A stretch of DNA of 64,000 nt from Gimesia algae (lineage in GTDB: Bacteria > Planctomycetota > Planctomycetia > Planctomycetales > Planctomycetaceae): assembly GCF_007746795.1 (NCBI RefSeq), contig NZ_CP036343.1:1864531-1928530 (forward strand), read 5' to 3'. The notes below the pieces were generated by a model that had not been told where the DNA came from, made no database searches, and saw only the letters and a program-made list of their open reading frames with translations. A program made the position numbers and the translations under genes. Below are positions 22,258 to 31,054 of the stretch, piece after piece. The stretch's first letter is position 1; each line of letters begins with the position of its first letter.

Positions 22258-22691
22258 ATCAGACTATTGTGTTCTTTTTTACTCAGATGTCCCAGTTGCC
22301 GACGATGCATTTCAACGACAGCCTTTTCCATTTTCTTGAGCAATGCCAGCCCCTGCTTTGTGATGGCAATTTCGACCACACGGCGGTTTTCAGGAAGCCG
22401 ACTGCGTTTCACAAGTAATCGTTTCTCTAACCGGTCCAGCATCCTGGTGGTATCAGGGCAGCGGGAAATCAACCGACGCCCCAGTTCCATGGTCTGCAGG
22501 GTTTTCGGAGAATACATTTGCAGCAGTCGCAGGACATTATACTGCTGCGGGGAGAGTTCGAATTGCAGAAAAAGCGAGTCTTCCAACACCTTCAGGCAAT
22601 CATATGTACGCCACAAGTGTAAAAAGGACTCCTGTTCCTTTGAGTCGAAATTCATTGGTTGAGAATCGGTAATTTTGTTTGATAATTCCAT
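22194..22691 (-). CDS. MarR-family transcriptional regulator
   Basis: 165 aa with the winged-helix layout of MarR: helix LSPQQYNVLRLLQMY, recognition region MELGRRLISRCPDTTRMLDR, wing LPENRRVVEIAITKQG and a long dimer helix LLKKMEKAVVEMHRRQL. MarR proteins are usually dimeric repressors released by small phenolic or oxidising ligands. It is transcribed away from a flavin-dependent halogenase-like gene, and a 26-bp inverted repeat lies between them. It probably controls that gene and itself (inference). The ATG at 22689-22691 is the first in frame; MNFDSKEQES, 12 residues on, is another possible start. Confidence 0.88.
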   Translation of the reverse strand: MELSNKITDSQPMNFDSKEQESFLHLWRTYDCLKVLEDSLFLQFELSPQQYNVLRLLQMYSPKTLQTMELGRRLISRCPDTTRMLDRLEKRLLVKRSRLPENRRVVEIAITKQGLALLKKMEKAVVEMHRRQLGHLSKKEHNSLIQLLKKARKPHEDSSCDWLES

Positions 22692-22713
22692 ATTGCCAAC
22701 TATGTGCGTTTAA

Positions 22714-22739
22714 ACAATACTTGTAAAGACATATATTGT
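22714..22739. promoter_or_regulatory. Candidate MarR operator in the divergent promoter region
   Basis: Inverted repeat with arms ACAATA (22714-22719) and TATTGT (22734-22739) in an AT-rich gap. It sits directly before a TTGACA box and about 20 bp from the MarR start, the position expected for an autoregulated MarR site. Confidence 0.45.
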
Positions 22740-22740
22740 C

Positions 22741-22767
22741 TTGACATTTATTTAGATATTATATTAA
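22741..22767 (+). promoter_or_regulatory. Possible promoter of the halogenase-like gene
   Basis: TTGACA at 22741-22746 matches the -35 consensus. The best -10 candidate is TATTAA, only 15 bases downstream, so the spacing is short and the call uncertain. The upstream operator-like repeat abuts it. Confidence 0.35.
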
Positions 22768-22820
22768 GGTTTATGGCGGTTACTACTGATTCAAACTCTC
22801 CTCTGCATCGTGAGTCGAAA

Positions 22821-24065
22821 ATGAATTCTACAAATCACAGTGATGTTATTGTTATCGGAGGCGGACCGGGTGGGACTACTGCCTCTACGCTAATCGCACA
22901 GCGGGGTTTTTCCGTTACATTATTGGAACGTGAGCTTACGCCACAATACAGGGTCGGTGAATCATTGATCCCCGAAACTTATTGGACGTTTAAACGACTT
23001 AAAATGTTGGATATTTTAAAGTCCAGTCACTTCGTGAAAAAGCATGGTGTTCAGTTTGTGAATTCATCCGGGCAGCTTTCAGCCCCATTTTATTTCCATG
23101 AACATAAACCAGGTGAATGTTCCCAGACATGGCAAATTCGTCGAATCGAGTTTGATTCAATGATGATACAAAATGCCAGAGAGCAAGGAGTCGCCGTCAA
23201 TCAGGGAATACGAGTTCTGGATATTCTTTTTAATGGTGATCGGGCGGTGGGAGTCCTGGTGAAAGATGCTGATGGTAATCGAAAAGAATTATTTGCAGAC
23301 GTGATCGTTGATGCCAGCGGACAAAGCTCCATGATCATCAACAAGTTTAAATTACGAGAACCGGACCCGTCTCTAAATAAGGGAGCCATCTGGACATACT
23401 ACGAGGGCGCATTCCGAGATGAAGGAAAGAATGAAGGAGCAACAATTGTACTCAGCTTAAAAAACTCAAATGGATGGTTTTGGTATATTCCATTGCACGA
23501 TGATATCGTAAGCGTTGGAGTGGTTGCTGACTTCGACTATTTATTCAAAGGGAGGCAGGATCATGAAACAACCTTTCATGAAGAATTACAAAATTGTCCT
23601 GTCGTTAAAAAACGAATTGCAACCGGAAAACAGGTAGCGACGATGAGAGCAACGAAAGACTTTACATACCGAACTAAACAGGCAGCAGGAAATGGTTGGG
23701 TCTTAGTTGGTGACGCATTAGGGTTCCTTGATCCACTTTATTCTTCAGGAATCCTGTTAGCTCTCAAGTCGGGAGAACTGGCTGCAGATGCGATCATCGA
23801 TGGTCTCAACAGAAATGACACTTCGGAGAAACAGCTCGGAATATGGGCAAAAGAGTATTTCGAGGGAATGGACCGGATGCGGCGATTGGTCGTTGAATTC
23901 TATAATGGTTTTAATTTTGGAGATTTTGTGAGACGTTTCCCACATCATAAAGGCAATATCACAGATTTGCTGATTGGTGATTTATTCAAAGCTGATCTTG
24001 ATCAAGTGTTTTTAGATATTGATCAAATGAAATCTGAGGAAAAATCAACCGCAAACAAACACTGA
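22821..24065 (+). CDS. Flavin-dependent halogenase-like FAD protein
   Basis: 414 aa from the chosen ATG. The FAD dinucleotide motif GGGPGGTTAS is at about residues 13-22. RVGESLIPETYW follows. The GWFWYIPL segment (about 218-225) fits the WxWxIP signature used to tell flavin-dependent halogenases from plain monooxygenases. GDALGFLDPLYSSG (about 297-310) is the second FAD site. The size and the GWFWYIPLxDDxVSVG context recall the group acting on carrier-bound phenolic or pyrrole substrates; the substrate here is unknown and no biosynthetic cluster is adjacent. Start: the ATG at 22821 puts the FAD motif at the usual distance. An ATG at 22773 is possible, while the GTG at 22704 lies upstream of the promoter. 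The divergent MarR gene probably regulates it. Confidence 0.78.
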   Translation: MNSTNHSDVIVIGGGPGGTTASTLIAQRGFSVTLLERELTPQYRVGESLIPETYWTFKRLKMLDILKSSHFVKKHGVQFVNSSGQLSAPFYFHEHKPGECSQTWQIRRIEFDSMMIQNAREQGVAVNQGIRVLDILFNGDRAVGVLVKDADGNRKELFADVIVDASGQSSMIINKFKLREPDPSLNKGAIWTYYEGAFRDEGKNEGATIVLSLKNSNGWFWYIPLHDDIVSVGVVADFDYLFKGRQDHETTFHEELQNCPVVKKRIATGKQVATMRATKDFTYRTKQAAGNGWVLVGDALGFLDPLYSSGILLALKSGELAADAIIDGLNRNDTSEKQLGIWAKEYFEGMDRMRRLVVEFYNGFNFGDFVRRFPHHKGNITDLLIGDLFKADLDQVFLDIDQMKSEEKSTANKH

Positions 24066-24236
24066 CAGATAAGGGAGTAATTTCGACTTCCCTCTTGAAG
24101 ATAATGTGGATGTTGCTGGAAGTTAAAATATGTACGTTATAAAAGATAAACAGGCATGAATGAAACACATCTGCCACGCTCCGGCGACAGGCGTTTTACT
24201 CAACGTCTGTTGCCGAACATGATTATTATAGGATCT

Positions 24237-24265
24237 CTGATTTCTAAGATTCTATTTGAAATCAG
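24237..24265. other. Inverted repeat between the halogenase-like and GlcG genes
   Basis: CTGATTTC and GAAATCAG separated by 13 bases, about 60 bp before the next start. No T-run follows, so a regulatory site or mRNA hairpin is more likely than a terminator. Confidence 0.35.
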
Positions 24266-24324
24266 AAACCCAGAGATTCAGGTAGTATCGTTCAAATATT
24301 GACTGAAATTTAAAGGAACACCTG

Positions 24325-25272
24325 ATGTTAAAAAATGCCCTACAGAGCTATCCCGTTTCCCCTTGGCCCCTCGTTTTGACTCTTCTGATTGGAGTCAACA
24401 TGGCATCGGCACAACCGGACCAGGCAAAGGTCTTATTCGAAAATGAGCAGCCACTCCCACTCGTGCGAACCAATCGCGCACAATTGACGCTGGCGGGAGC
24501 TGAGCGGGCAATTGTTGCGAGTCGCAAACAAGCGGATGCGATGAGTATTCAGGTCAACATTGCTGTCGTCGATGATGGCGGACATCTATTGGCATTCGCA
24601 CGCATGGATGGGGCCAGACCGGGAAGCGTTTACACGTCGATCACGAAAGCGACATCGGCGGCTACCAAACGAGGGCCGACTGGACCATTGCCAAACGCAG
24701 ATGCAGTGAATACGCAGTTGAGTCTGGCTGTGGAGAACGCGGCAGCAGTCAGCGGCGGAAAGTTTACGACGCTAAAGGGTGGCCTTCCAATCATTTACGA
24801 CGGACAAGTCATTGGCGCGATCGGCGTGGGCGGCGCCACTGGAGAACAAGACGCAGAAGTGGCAGCAGTTGGTGTGAAGGAATTGTCAAACGCTTTAGAG
24901 AGTGTCGAAAACTCGCAAGCACCGACGGAAGAAAAAGCAATCTTTGGGAAATGGCTGATCGAAGATATTGAAGGTCATGGTGTGATCGACAATGCTCAAA
25001 CAACAATTCAGATAGCTGAAGATCGTTCTGTAACCGGCAACACTGGAGTGAATCGGTATATGGCTAAGGCGAAGCTTGACGGCCAGAACATTGAAATAGA
25101 GCCAGGACCAAGAACAACGCGCGCCGCCGGCCCGCCAGCGCTGATGGATCAGGAATCCAGGTTCCTGACAACGTTACAGAAAGTGAAAAAGTTTCACATC
25201 GACGTCAAAGGCTTGCTGTATCTGGTCGATGACAAAGAGAAAATACTTCTGCGCGCATCCAGAATAAAGTAA
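24325..25272 (+). CDS. Secreted GlcG/HbpS-like protein fused to a META domain
   Basis: 315 aa. A signal peptide is likely (hydrophobic residues about 12-27, then ASAQPD). Residues about 45-190 are a GlcG/HbpS (DUF336) domain: LTLAGAERAIVASRKQA, NIAVVDDGGHLLAFARMDGA, GGLPIIYDGQVIGAIGVGGA. Members bind haem or act near glycolate genes. Residues about 205-312 match the META/HslJ fold: FGKWLIEDIEG, GNTGVNRYMAKAKLDGQ, PALMDQESRFLTTLQKV. The pairing suggests an exported stress or cofactor-binding protein. A ribosome-binding site AAGGAA (24314-24319) precedes the ATG. Confidence 0.82.
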   Translation: MLKNALQSYPVSPWPLVLTLLIGVNMASAQPDQAKVLFENEQPLPLVRTNRAQLTLAGAERAIVASRKQADAMSIQVNIAVVDDGGHLLAFARMDGARPGSVYTSITKATSAATKRGPTGPLPNADAVNTQLSLAVENAAAVSGGKFTTLKGGLPIIYDGQVIGAIGVGGATGEQDAEVAAVGVKELSNALESVENSQAPTEEKAIFGKWLIEDIEGHGVIDNAQTTIQIAEDRSVTGNTGVNRYMAKAKLDGQNIEIEPGPRTTRAAGPPALMDQESRFLTTLQKVKKFHIDVKGLLYLVDDKEKILLRASRIK

Positions 25273-25515
25273 TTTCTCGTGGTTGATGCGAATCGGGCTC
25301 TGCAACAGTTTTCCAGCTTGTTAATAAAGCCGAATCCGGTCGGGTTGGAAGACTTGCCCATACAAACAGTAATTCAGAAATCACAATGCGCGTCGGGGAA
25401 TCCTACCTCAGATAATTCGAAAGCAGTTATTTCATCCGAGGCATCACAGAGGCTTCAATCTATTATGGTGGTAAGAGATTATCAACATATCATTTTACGC
25501 GGGTATTGAGAACTT

Positions 25516-25719
25516 GTGCGAATCTGCCTGAAAAATATGGCAGGACCTGATCTGGTGAAATGCACTGTCTATGCGGAAGTTCCTCCCCACGTGGAATATG
25601 GACTGACAGAAGCAGAGGAATCACTCAATCCCCTCTTGGTGGCTCTTAAGAACTGGGAAGAAACCTACACAATTATATTACGGGAAACGCGGGCAGTTAA
25701 TCCCGGGAATGAAACCTGA
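25516..25719 (+). pseudogene. HxlR-family regulator remnant (C-terminal half)
   Basis: From about 25555 the frame reads VKCTVYAEVPPHVEYGLTEA, then SLNPLLVALKNWEE. This is the wing and last helix of HxlR-type winged-helix regulators (VxRxxYxxVPPxVEYxLT...LxP.L..L..W). The DNA-binding helices that should precede it are absent; the frame upstream (25279-25509) shows no HxlR features. Confidence 0.75.
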
Positions 25720-25960
25720 GAATATCACTTTGATATATGAGGTTTGTTGCTCTCCTTCGAATTTCTATTAAAACATCGAGAAAGAAATAGGAACCATCCG
25801 TCAATTAGAACCATTGCAAAATCCAATTAGTACTGCCTGTCCCTCTCCCGGAACAGAGTCTTTGCCACCGGATTTCCGATTTTCTATCAAAATTTCAGAT
25901 GTCTGCCAGTTTTTTTGTAACCAACTGCATACTCGCGGTAAGTACCTCTGGAGAGTATTT

Positions 25961-26488
25961 ATGGACCAGACTCAAAACACCGAATTTTTTGTCAAACTCC
26001 TGACCGAGCATCAGAACCGACTTTACGGATACATCTATTCATTACTTGGAGATCGCAGCCGGACAGCGGACGTCGTACAGGAAACGAATCTGGTGCTTTG
26101 GAGAAAGTTCGCTGAATTCGATCCAGAGCGTCCTTTTCTGCCTTGGGCTTTCTCGATTGCCCGTTTCCAGGTACTGGCGCATCTACGCGATCACAAACGG
26201 GATCGCATGCTGTTGAACGAAGAACTGATTCAGACGCTCGCCGAAGAAACAGAAAAAGAAGCCGAACGACTCGGTTCCTTTCAGGCTGCCCTTCGCCAAT
26301 GTCTGCAACAGCTACCCGAGTCTCACCAAAGCCTGATCGAACAACGTTACTTAAAGTCGCAACCAGTAAACTCGATTGCAGAGACATTAAACCGGTCGGC
26401 AGGAACCATCAAAGTTTCGTTATTACGTATTCGCAGACAGCTGGCTGAGTGCGTCGAAAAGCGACTGGTGGAGGGCTCAAATGGTTGA
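25961..26488 (+). CDS. ECF sigma factor (planctomycete type)
   Basis: 175 aa. Region 2 is RLYGYIYSLLGDRSRTADVV with QETNLVLWRKF, and region 4 is LPESHQSLIEQRYL followed by a helix-turn-helix (VNSIAETLNRSAGTIKVSLL). The ATG at 25961 follows GGAGAG (25951-25956); longer frames upstream lack homology. It overlaps the next gene by 8 bp. Sigma factors of this class sit beside FecR/LamG membrane proteins and DUF1549/DUF1501 genes in planctomycetes and are thought to answer a signal sensed by the membrane partner. Confidence 0.9.
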   Translation: MDQTQNTEFFVKLLTEHQNRLYGYIYSLLGDRSRTADVVQETNLVLWRKFAEFDPERPFLPWAFSIARFQVLAHLRDHKRDRMLLNEELIQTLAEETEKEAERLGSFQAALRQCLQQLPESHQSLIEQRYLKSQPVNSIAETLNRSAGTIKVSLLRIRRQLAECVEKRLVEGSNG

Positions 26489-28145
26489 TGTCAACGAGAT
26501 CGACTCACTGTTGCTCGAATGGGAATGTGGTACGCTTGACGACCACGGAATCGAGTGTTTGCGCACCTTGCTCAAAACGAGCTCCGCTGCCCGCACCCGC
26601 TTTATCCAGATGCAGTTGTTGACGACGGCCCTGCATCTGGAGGCTGATACTGGAGCTGCAGAAATCGACACAAACATCGCTCCGGTTGGATCTACTGTAA
26701 TTCCTGCAGCCCAGCCACGTTTCCGACAGAAGCGTGGCTGGAATCAACTGGCTTTATCCCTGCTGCTGATCGTCGTCTGCCTGTTGACAGGTTGGATTTT
26801 CTATCGGGAGACAGGCAGTCGGTTAACACGAAAAACACAACCAGTGTCCCCCTCGATGCCGAGCCAGCGTGACCCGGCTGCAGAAGCAACTTCTGAAGGC
26901 GTCGCACTGTTGACACGACTGGTCGATGTGCGCTGGTCTGACTCGCAGGCTCCAATCGAAGTGGGACAGGCACTCCCGCGCGGTTCGTTTCAGTTTGATC
27001 AGGGACACGCCCAGATTGAGTTTCTCTGTGGTGCCACCCTGATTGTAGAAGGACCGGCGCAGCTTGAGCTGGAATCGCCGACACAGGCGCGTGTTCATCA
27101 GGGACGACTCAGGGCTCATGTTCCTCCAGCTGCTCGCGGCTTTACACTGCAGATGGATGACCTGACGGTGGTGGATCTCGGAACTGAATTCGGGCTTTCC
27201 GTGACTGACGAGGGCACCGATGTGGAAGTCTTTGACGGCGAAGTCGAACTGCACGATCCTTCTAGCAGAATACAACGCTTAACGACTGGGCAGGCACTGC
27301 TCCTGACTGACGGAGGAGAATATCGAGAGAAGAAACCGGAACCGGAGAAATTTCTCGATATCTCTTCTCTGGAAGTCAAAGATCAACAGCTTCAGTCTGC
27401 CCGCTATGAAAGGTGGCACGCCTGGTCAAAGTCGCTGCGTAACGATTCGCGACTAATCGCTTATTACTCGTTTGCAGAACCGGGGGACTGGGAACGGCGG
27501 CTCGTCTGCAGCAAACTTCCTCTTGAAACGGACCTCGACGGCGCCATTGTTGGAGCACGCGAAGTCCCCGGACGCTGGGATGCCAAACGGGCACTGGAGT
27601 TCAAACAGCCTGCAGATCGTGTCCGCGTTCAGATCCCCGGAGAGTACGAGTCACTCACCTTTGCGGCCTGGGTTAAGATCGACAGCCTCGACCGCTGGTA
27701 CAATTCTCTGTTCCTGACAGACAGCTACGACAAGGGAGAGCCCCATTGGCAGATTCTGGATACCGGTCAGCTTTACTTCTCTATTCGCCCGGTCGATCGT
27801 GGAGAAAAAGGACCTACCGATTTCAAAGCCTTGTCCCCCACGTTCTGGAACCCGTCACTGAACGGGAAATGGATTCATCTGGCCGTAACCTGTGATCTCG
27901 CGACCAGCACCATTACTCACTATCTGAACGGCACCATCCTGAGCAGACACAAAGTACCGCCGGAACAACTACCTGAAACAACCCGCTTCGGAGCAGCCTC
28001 TATCGGGAACTGGTCTTCGCCAACACTCCCCGGTCAGCGTTTCGCGATCCGCAATCTGAATGGTGCGCTGGATGAGTTAATCCTCTTCGCGAGCGCATTA
28101 TCACCGGAAGAGATTAAGGAGATGTACGAACATGGAAAGCCTTAG
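26481..28145 (+). CDS. FecR-domain, LamG-domain membrane protein (likely anti-sigma-type partner)
   Basis: 554 aa. The cytoplasmic N-terminus resembles a short anti-sigma-like segment (SLLLEWECGTLDD...LLKTSSAARTRFIQMQLL). A membrane helix follows at about 90-108. The outer part starts with a FecR domain at about 155-255 (ATLIVEGPAQLELESPTQAR, VVDLGTEFGLSVTDEGTDVE), then a LamG/concanavalin-like domain at about 320-550 (LTFAAWVKIDSLDRWYNSLF, WIHLAVTCD, GALDELILFASALSPEEI). It probably senses an extracellular ligand, perhaps a glycan, and holds or releases the sigma factor encoded just before it (inference from layout). The gene overlaps both neighbours. Confidence 0.88.
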   Translation: MVDVNEIDSLLLEWECGTLDDHGIECLRTLLKTSSAARTRFIQMQLLTTALHLEADTGAAEIDTNIAPVGSTVIPAAQPRFRQKRGWNQLALSLLLIVVCLLTGWIFYRETGSRLTRKTQPVSPSMPSQRDPAAEATSEGVALLTRLVDVRWSDSQAPIEVGQALPRGSFQFDQGHAQIEFLCGATLIVEGPAQLELESPTQARVHQGRLRAHVPPAARGFTLQMDDLTVVDLGTEFGLSVTDEGTDVEVFDGEVELHDPSSRIQRLTTGQALLLTDGGEYREKKPEPEKFLDISSLEVKDQQLQSARYERWHAWSKSLRNDSRLIAYYSFAEPGDWERRLVCSKLPLETDLDGAIVGAREVPGRWDAKRALEFKQPADRVRVQIPGEYESLTFAAWVKIDSLDRWYNSLFLTDSYDKGEPHWQILDTGQLYFSIRPVDRGEKGPTDFKALSPTFWNPSLNGKWIHLAVTCDLATSTITHYLNGTILSRHKVPPEQLPETTRFGAASIGNWSSPTLPGQRFAIRNLNGALDELILFASALSPEEIKEMYEHGKP

Positions 28146-31044
28146 GCAATGCCTGCAGATGAATACTGTGAGCCTCAGGGGAATCTCAAAATTCCTGAAG
28201 CCTTTGATCTGCCTCTTCGTACTCCTGTCGGCAGCATATTTAACAGCTGGTGAGACTCCCGATGCAGTAGACAAACACTTTACACTCAAGGTCCTGCCCC
28301 TGCTGCAGACAAAATGCTTCGGTTGCCATGGAAAAGATCCTCAGGACATTAGTGGTGAATACAACATGTTATCCCGCGCGGGGCTACTCACAGGAGGCGA
28401 ATCGGGAGAGACATCGCTGATTCCAGGTAAACCTCAGCAGAGCTCGCTGTACCAGGCTGTCCTGTGGGAAGGCCTGGAGATGCCCCCTAAGGAAAATGAT
28501 CGTCTGACGGCCGTGGAAACGGAACAGATCCGCAAGTGGATCGCAGCCGGAGCCCCGTGGCCCAGTCTCGAGAGACAGAACCAGATTCGTAAAGCAGCAG
28601 CGGCTGTTGTCAGTAATGCAGAAGGGCGAATTATCTCTACCAGCGGGGGAACCTCCGCGGAATGGACCAATCGACGCTATCAACCGGAGGACTTATGGGC
28701 CTTTGAAAAAGTCAGACCCGTCTCTGAGCTGCTGCCTGCAGAACTCACAGCAAATCAGGCCATTGATTATTTCATTAAACAGAAACTGGCAGAGGCAGAT
28801 CTTCCCCCTGCAGCGGAAGCGTCACCGCGTCAGCTGATCATCCGCGCTGCTTATGATCTGACCGGCTTGCCCCCTGCTCCTTCTGAAATCGATGACTTTA
28901 TCGCCGCTTACTCCCAGGATGCAGAGCACGCCTGGGAAGCGCTCATCGACCGCCTGCTGGCAAGTCCGCGTTACGGAGAACATTGGGGGCGTCATTGGCT
29001 GGATGTGACCCGCTATGCTGACACGGGGGGAATGTCGAACGACTTTGAACGCTCCAATATGTGGCGTTATCGGGATTACGTCATCCGTGCCTTCAATAAT
29101 GATAAACCATATCACGACTTCATTATCGAACAACTGGCCGGCGACGAACTGGCAGACAGGTCCGTGGCAACGCGAACCGCTGGAGACCGGAAGACGGTGC
29201 ATCAAACCCAGCTCTCGGGTAAGTATACGGTTCAGGAAGCTGAGTGGATTATCGCAACCGGGTTTCTACGGCTGGGGCCCTGGGATAATGCGATGGTCGA
29301 ACCGGAAGAAGCCCGGCAGATGTATCTTGACGATCTTGTGAATAACACCGGACAGACATTCCTGGCACAGACCCTTCGCTGCTGTAAGTGTCACGATCAC
29401 AAGTTTGATCCGATTCCCACCCGCGATTATTACCGGATTTATGCCGCCTTCTCCACAACACACATGGCGGAGCGTCCCGTCCCTCTGCTCTCCTGCGAAA
29501 ACCGAGAAGGCTTTGAAAATGGGAAAGCGCATGTGGAGCGTATGCTTCAGTTCGCTGTTCAGGAGAAGAACCGGCTCATCCAAAAACGGGAAAACGCAGC
29601 ACGTGCCTGGTTCAGGGAGCATGACCTGCCATACAAAAATGAAGCAGAACGACATAGTCTCTCCGACGACGCCAAACCGCCTCGGCACGTTGGCCTGGAT
29701 CACGTCGAGCAGGGACAGCTCAAGGTGCGCGAACAGGATGAGTGGATCTGGACCCGCCGACTCGAACGGTATCAGCCTATTGCACAGAGTGTCTTTAATG
29801 CAGAGCATTATACCATGCCCTGGAACGGTGCTCGTAAGCTGCGTATCAAACGCAAGCCAGTAAAACAGCAGGTCGTCAATCATATTCTGACAGGTGGTAC
29901 TCTGGATGCTCGCGGCGATGTCGTGCAGCCGGGAGTCCTCAGTGCCGTTTCTATTCCGGCAGGCAGTTCCAGTTCAGACCCCGGTCTGGTGACGGCAGCT
30001 ACGGAAGGTCGGCGGACGGAACTCGCCCGCTGGATCGCTCACCCCGATAATGGCTTGACGACACGTGCCATTGTGAATCGGATCTGGCAATATCATTTCG
30101 GAAGCGGCCTGGCTGCGAATGCGAACAACTTTGGTGCCAAGGGAGCCAAACCGACTCACCCCGAATTGCTGGACTGGCTCGCTGACGATTTTGTAACGAA
30201 TGGCTGGCGCATCAAACGCCTCCATCGCCTGATCATGCTGTCCGATGCCTATCGGCGGAGCTCCATCCCGGCTGATTCACAGCAACTGACACAGGCAGAC
30301 CCGAATAATCGACTCCTCTCCTGCTTTCCGCGCCGGCGTCTGAGTGCAGAAGAACTGCGAGACGGAATCCTGAAAATCACTGGCGAACTGGTGCACTCAG
30401 CGGGAGGTGTCCCCGTCATGCCAGAAATCAACATGGAAGTCGCGCTGCAACCGCGGATGATTCAGTTCTCACTGGCACCCGCGTATCAGCCATCACCCAC
30501 ACCGGCAGAACGAAATCGACGCACAATTTACTCCTACCACGTTCGTGGCCAGGCCGATCCGTTTACGGAACTGTTCAATCAACCGAATCCCAACGAGTCC
30601 TGCGAACTGCGTGAATCAGCGGCGGTCACTCCCCAGGTATTTACCCTGCTCAACAGTGACCAGATGATTGATCGTTCCATCGCATTCGCCCTGAGGCTGC
30701 AGCTGGAACGCCCGACTCTGACCGAACAGATTAACCGGGCCTTTCGCCTGACACTGGGTCGATCTGCTTCGAAGCAGGAACTGAGTCGACTCCAGCAGTA
30801 TGTCACAGACATGAGGGAATATCATGCGGATGTGGTTCCTGAACCAAACCGTTACCCCCAGACAATTACACGATCGCTGGTCGAAGAGTTTTCGGGTCAG
30901 CCTTTCGAATATCAGGAAATCCTGCCTGTCTTCACCCACTACCAGTCAGACAAAAAACCGGCAGATGTTTCCACAGAGACACGGGCGCTGGCAGATCTCT
31001 GCCTGTTATTGTTCAATTCTAACGAGTTCATGTACGTAGAATAG
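28132..31044 (+). CDS. PSCyt1-DUF1549-DUF1553 (planctomycete cytochrome) protein
   Basis: 970 aa with a hydrophobic signal segment at about 20-37. A class I cytochrome-like domain (PSCyt1) carries the haem-c motif CFGCH at 63-67. DUF1549 runs over about 200-430 (LTGLPPAPSEIDDFI, RYGEHWGRHWLDVTRYADT), including CKCHDHKFDP near 420. DUF1553 lies at about 620-900 (LARWIAHPDNGLTTRAIVNR, HPELLDWLADDFV, RRLSAEELRDGIL). The family is very common in planctomycetes and occurs with DUF1501 proteins; its role is not settled, with polysaccharide breakdown or electron transfer at the cell surface suggested. The ATG at 28132 overlaps the previous gene by 14 bp; an ATG at 28159 is a possible alternative. 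Confidence 0.92.
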   Translation: MESLRQCLQMNTVSLRGISKFLKPLICLFVLLSAAYLTAGETPDAVDKHFTLKVLPLLQTKCFGCHGKDPQDISGEYNMLSRAGLLTGGESGETSLIPGKPQQSSLYQAVLWEGLEMPPKENDRLTAVETEQIRKWIAAGAPWPSLERQNQIRKAAAAVVSNAEGRIISTSGGTSAEWTNRRYQPEDLWAFEKVRPVSELLPAELTANQAIDYFIKQKLAEADLPPAAEASPRQLIIRAAYDLTGLPPAPSEIDDFIAAYSQDAEHAWEALIDRLLASPRYGEHWGRHWLDVTRYADTGGMSNDFERSNMWRYRDYVIRAFNNDKPYHDFIIEQLAGDELADRSVATRTAGDRKTVHQTQLSGKYTVQEAEWIIATGFLRLGPWDNAMVEPEEARQMYLDDLVNNTGQTFLAQTLRCCKCHDHKFDPIPTRDYYRIYAAFSTTHMAERPVPLLSCENREGFENGKAHVERMLQFAVQEKNRLIQKRENAARAWFREHDLPYKNEAERHSLSDDAKPPRHVGLDHVEQGQLKVREQDEWIWTRRLERYQPIAQSVFNAEHYTMPWNGARKLRIKRKPVKQQVVNHILTGGTLDARGDVVQPGVLSAVSIPAGSSSSDPGLVTAATEGRRTELARWIAHPDNGLTTRAIVNRIWQYHFGSGLAANANNFGAKGAKPTHPELLDWLADDFVTNGWRIKRLHRLIMLSDAYRRSSIPADSQQLTQADPNNRLLSCFPRRRLSAEELRDGILKITGELVHSAGGVPVMPEINMEVALQPRMIQFSLAPAYQPSPTPAERNRRTIYSYHVRGQADPFTELFNQPNPNESCELRESAAVTPQVFTLLNSDQMIDRSIAFALRLQLERPTLTEQINRAFRLTLGRSASKQELSRLQQYVTDMREYHADVVPEPNRYPQTITRSLVEEFSGQPFEYQEILPVFTHYQSDKKPADVSTETRALADLCLLLFNSNEFMYVE

Positions 31045-31054
31045 AATTCAGATC

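Noticed and set aside
24066-24110. AGGGAG...CTTCCCT as a terminator of the halogenase-like gene
   Set aside because: Stem is short and imperfect and no T-run follows.
25279-25509. 76-codon frame between the GlcG-META gene and the HxlR relic
   Set aside because: No HxlR or other family features and no ribosome-binding site; probably decayed DNA.
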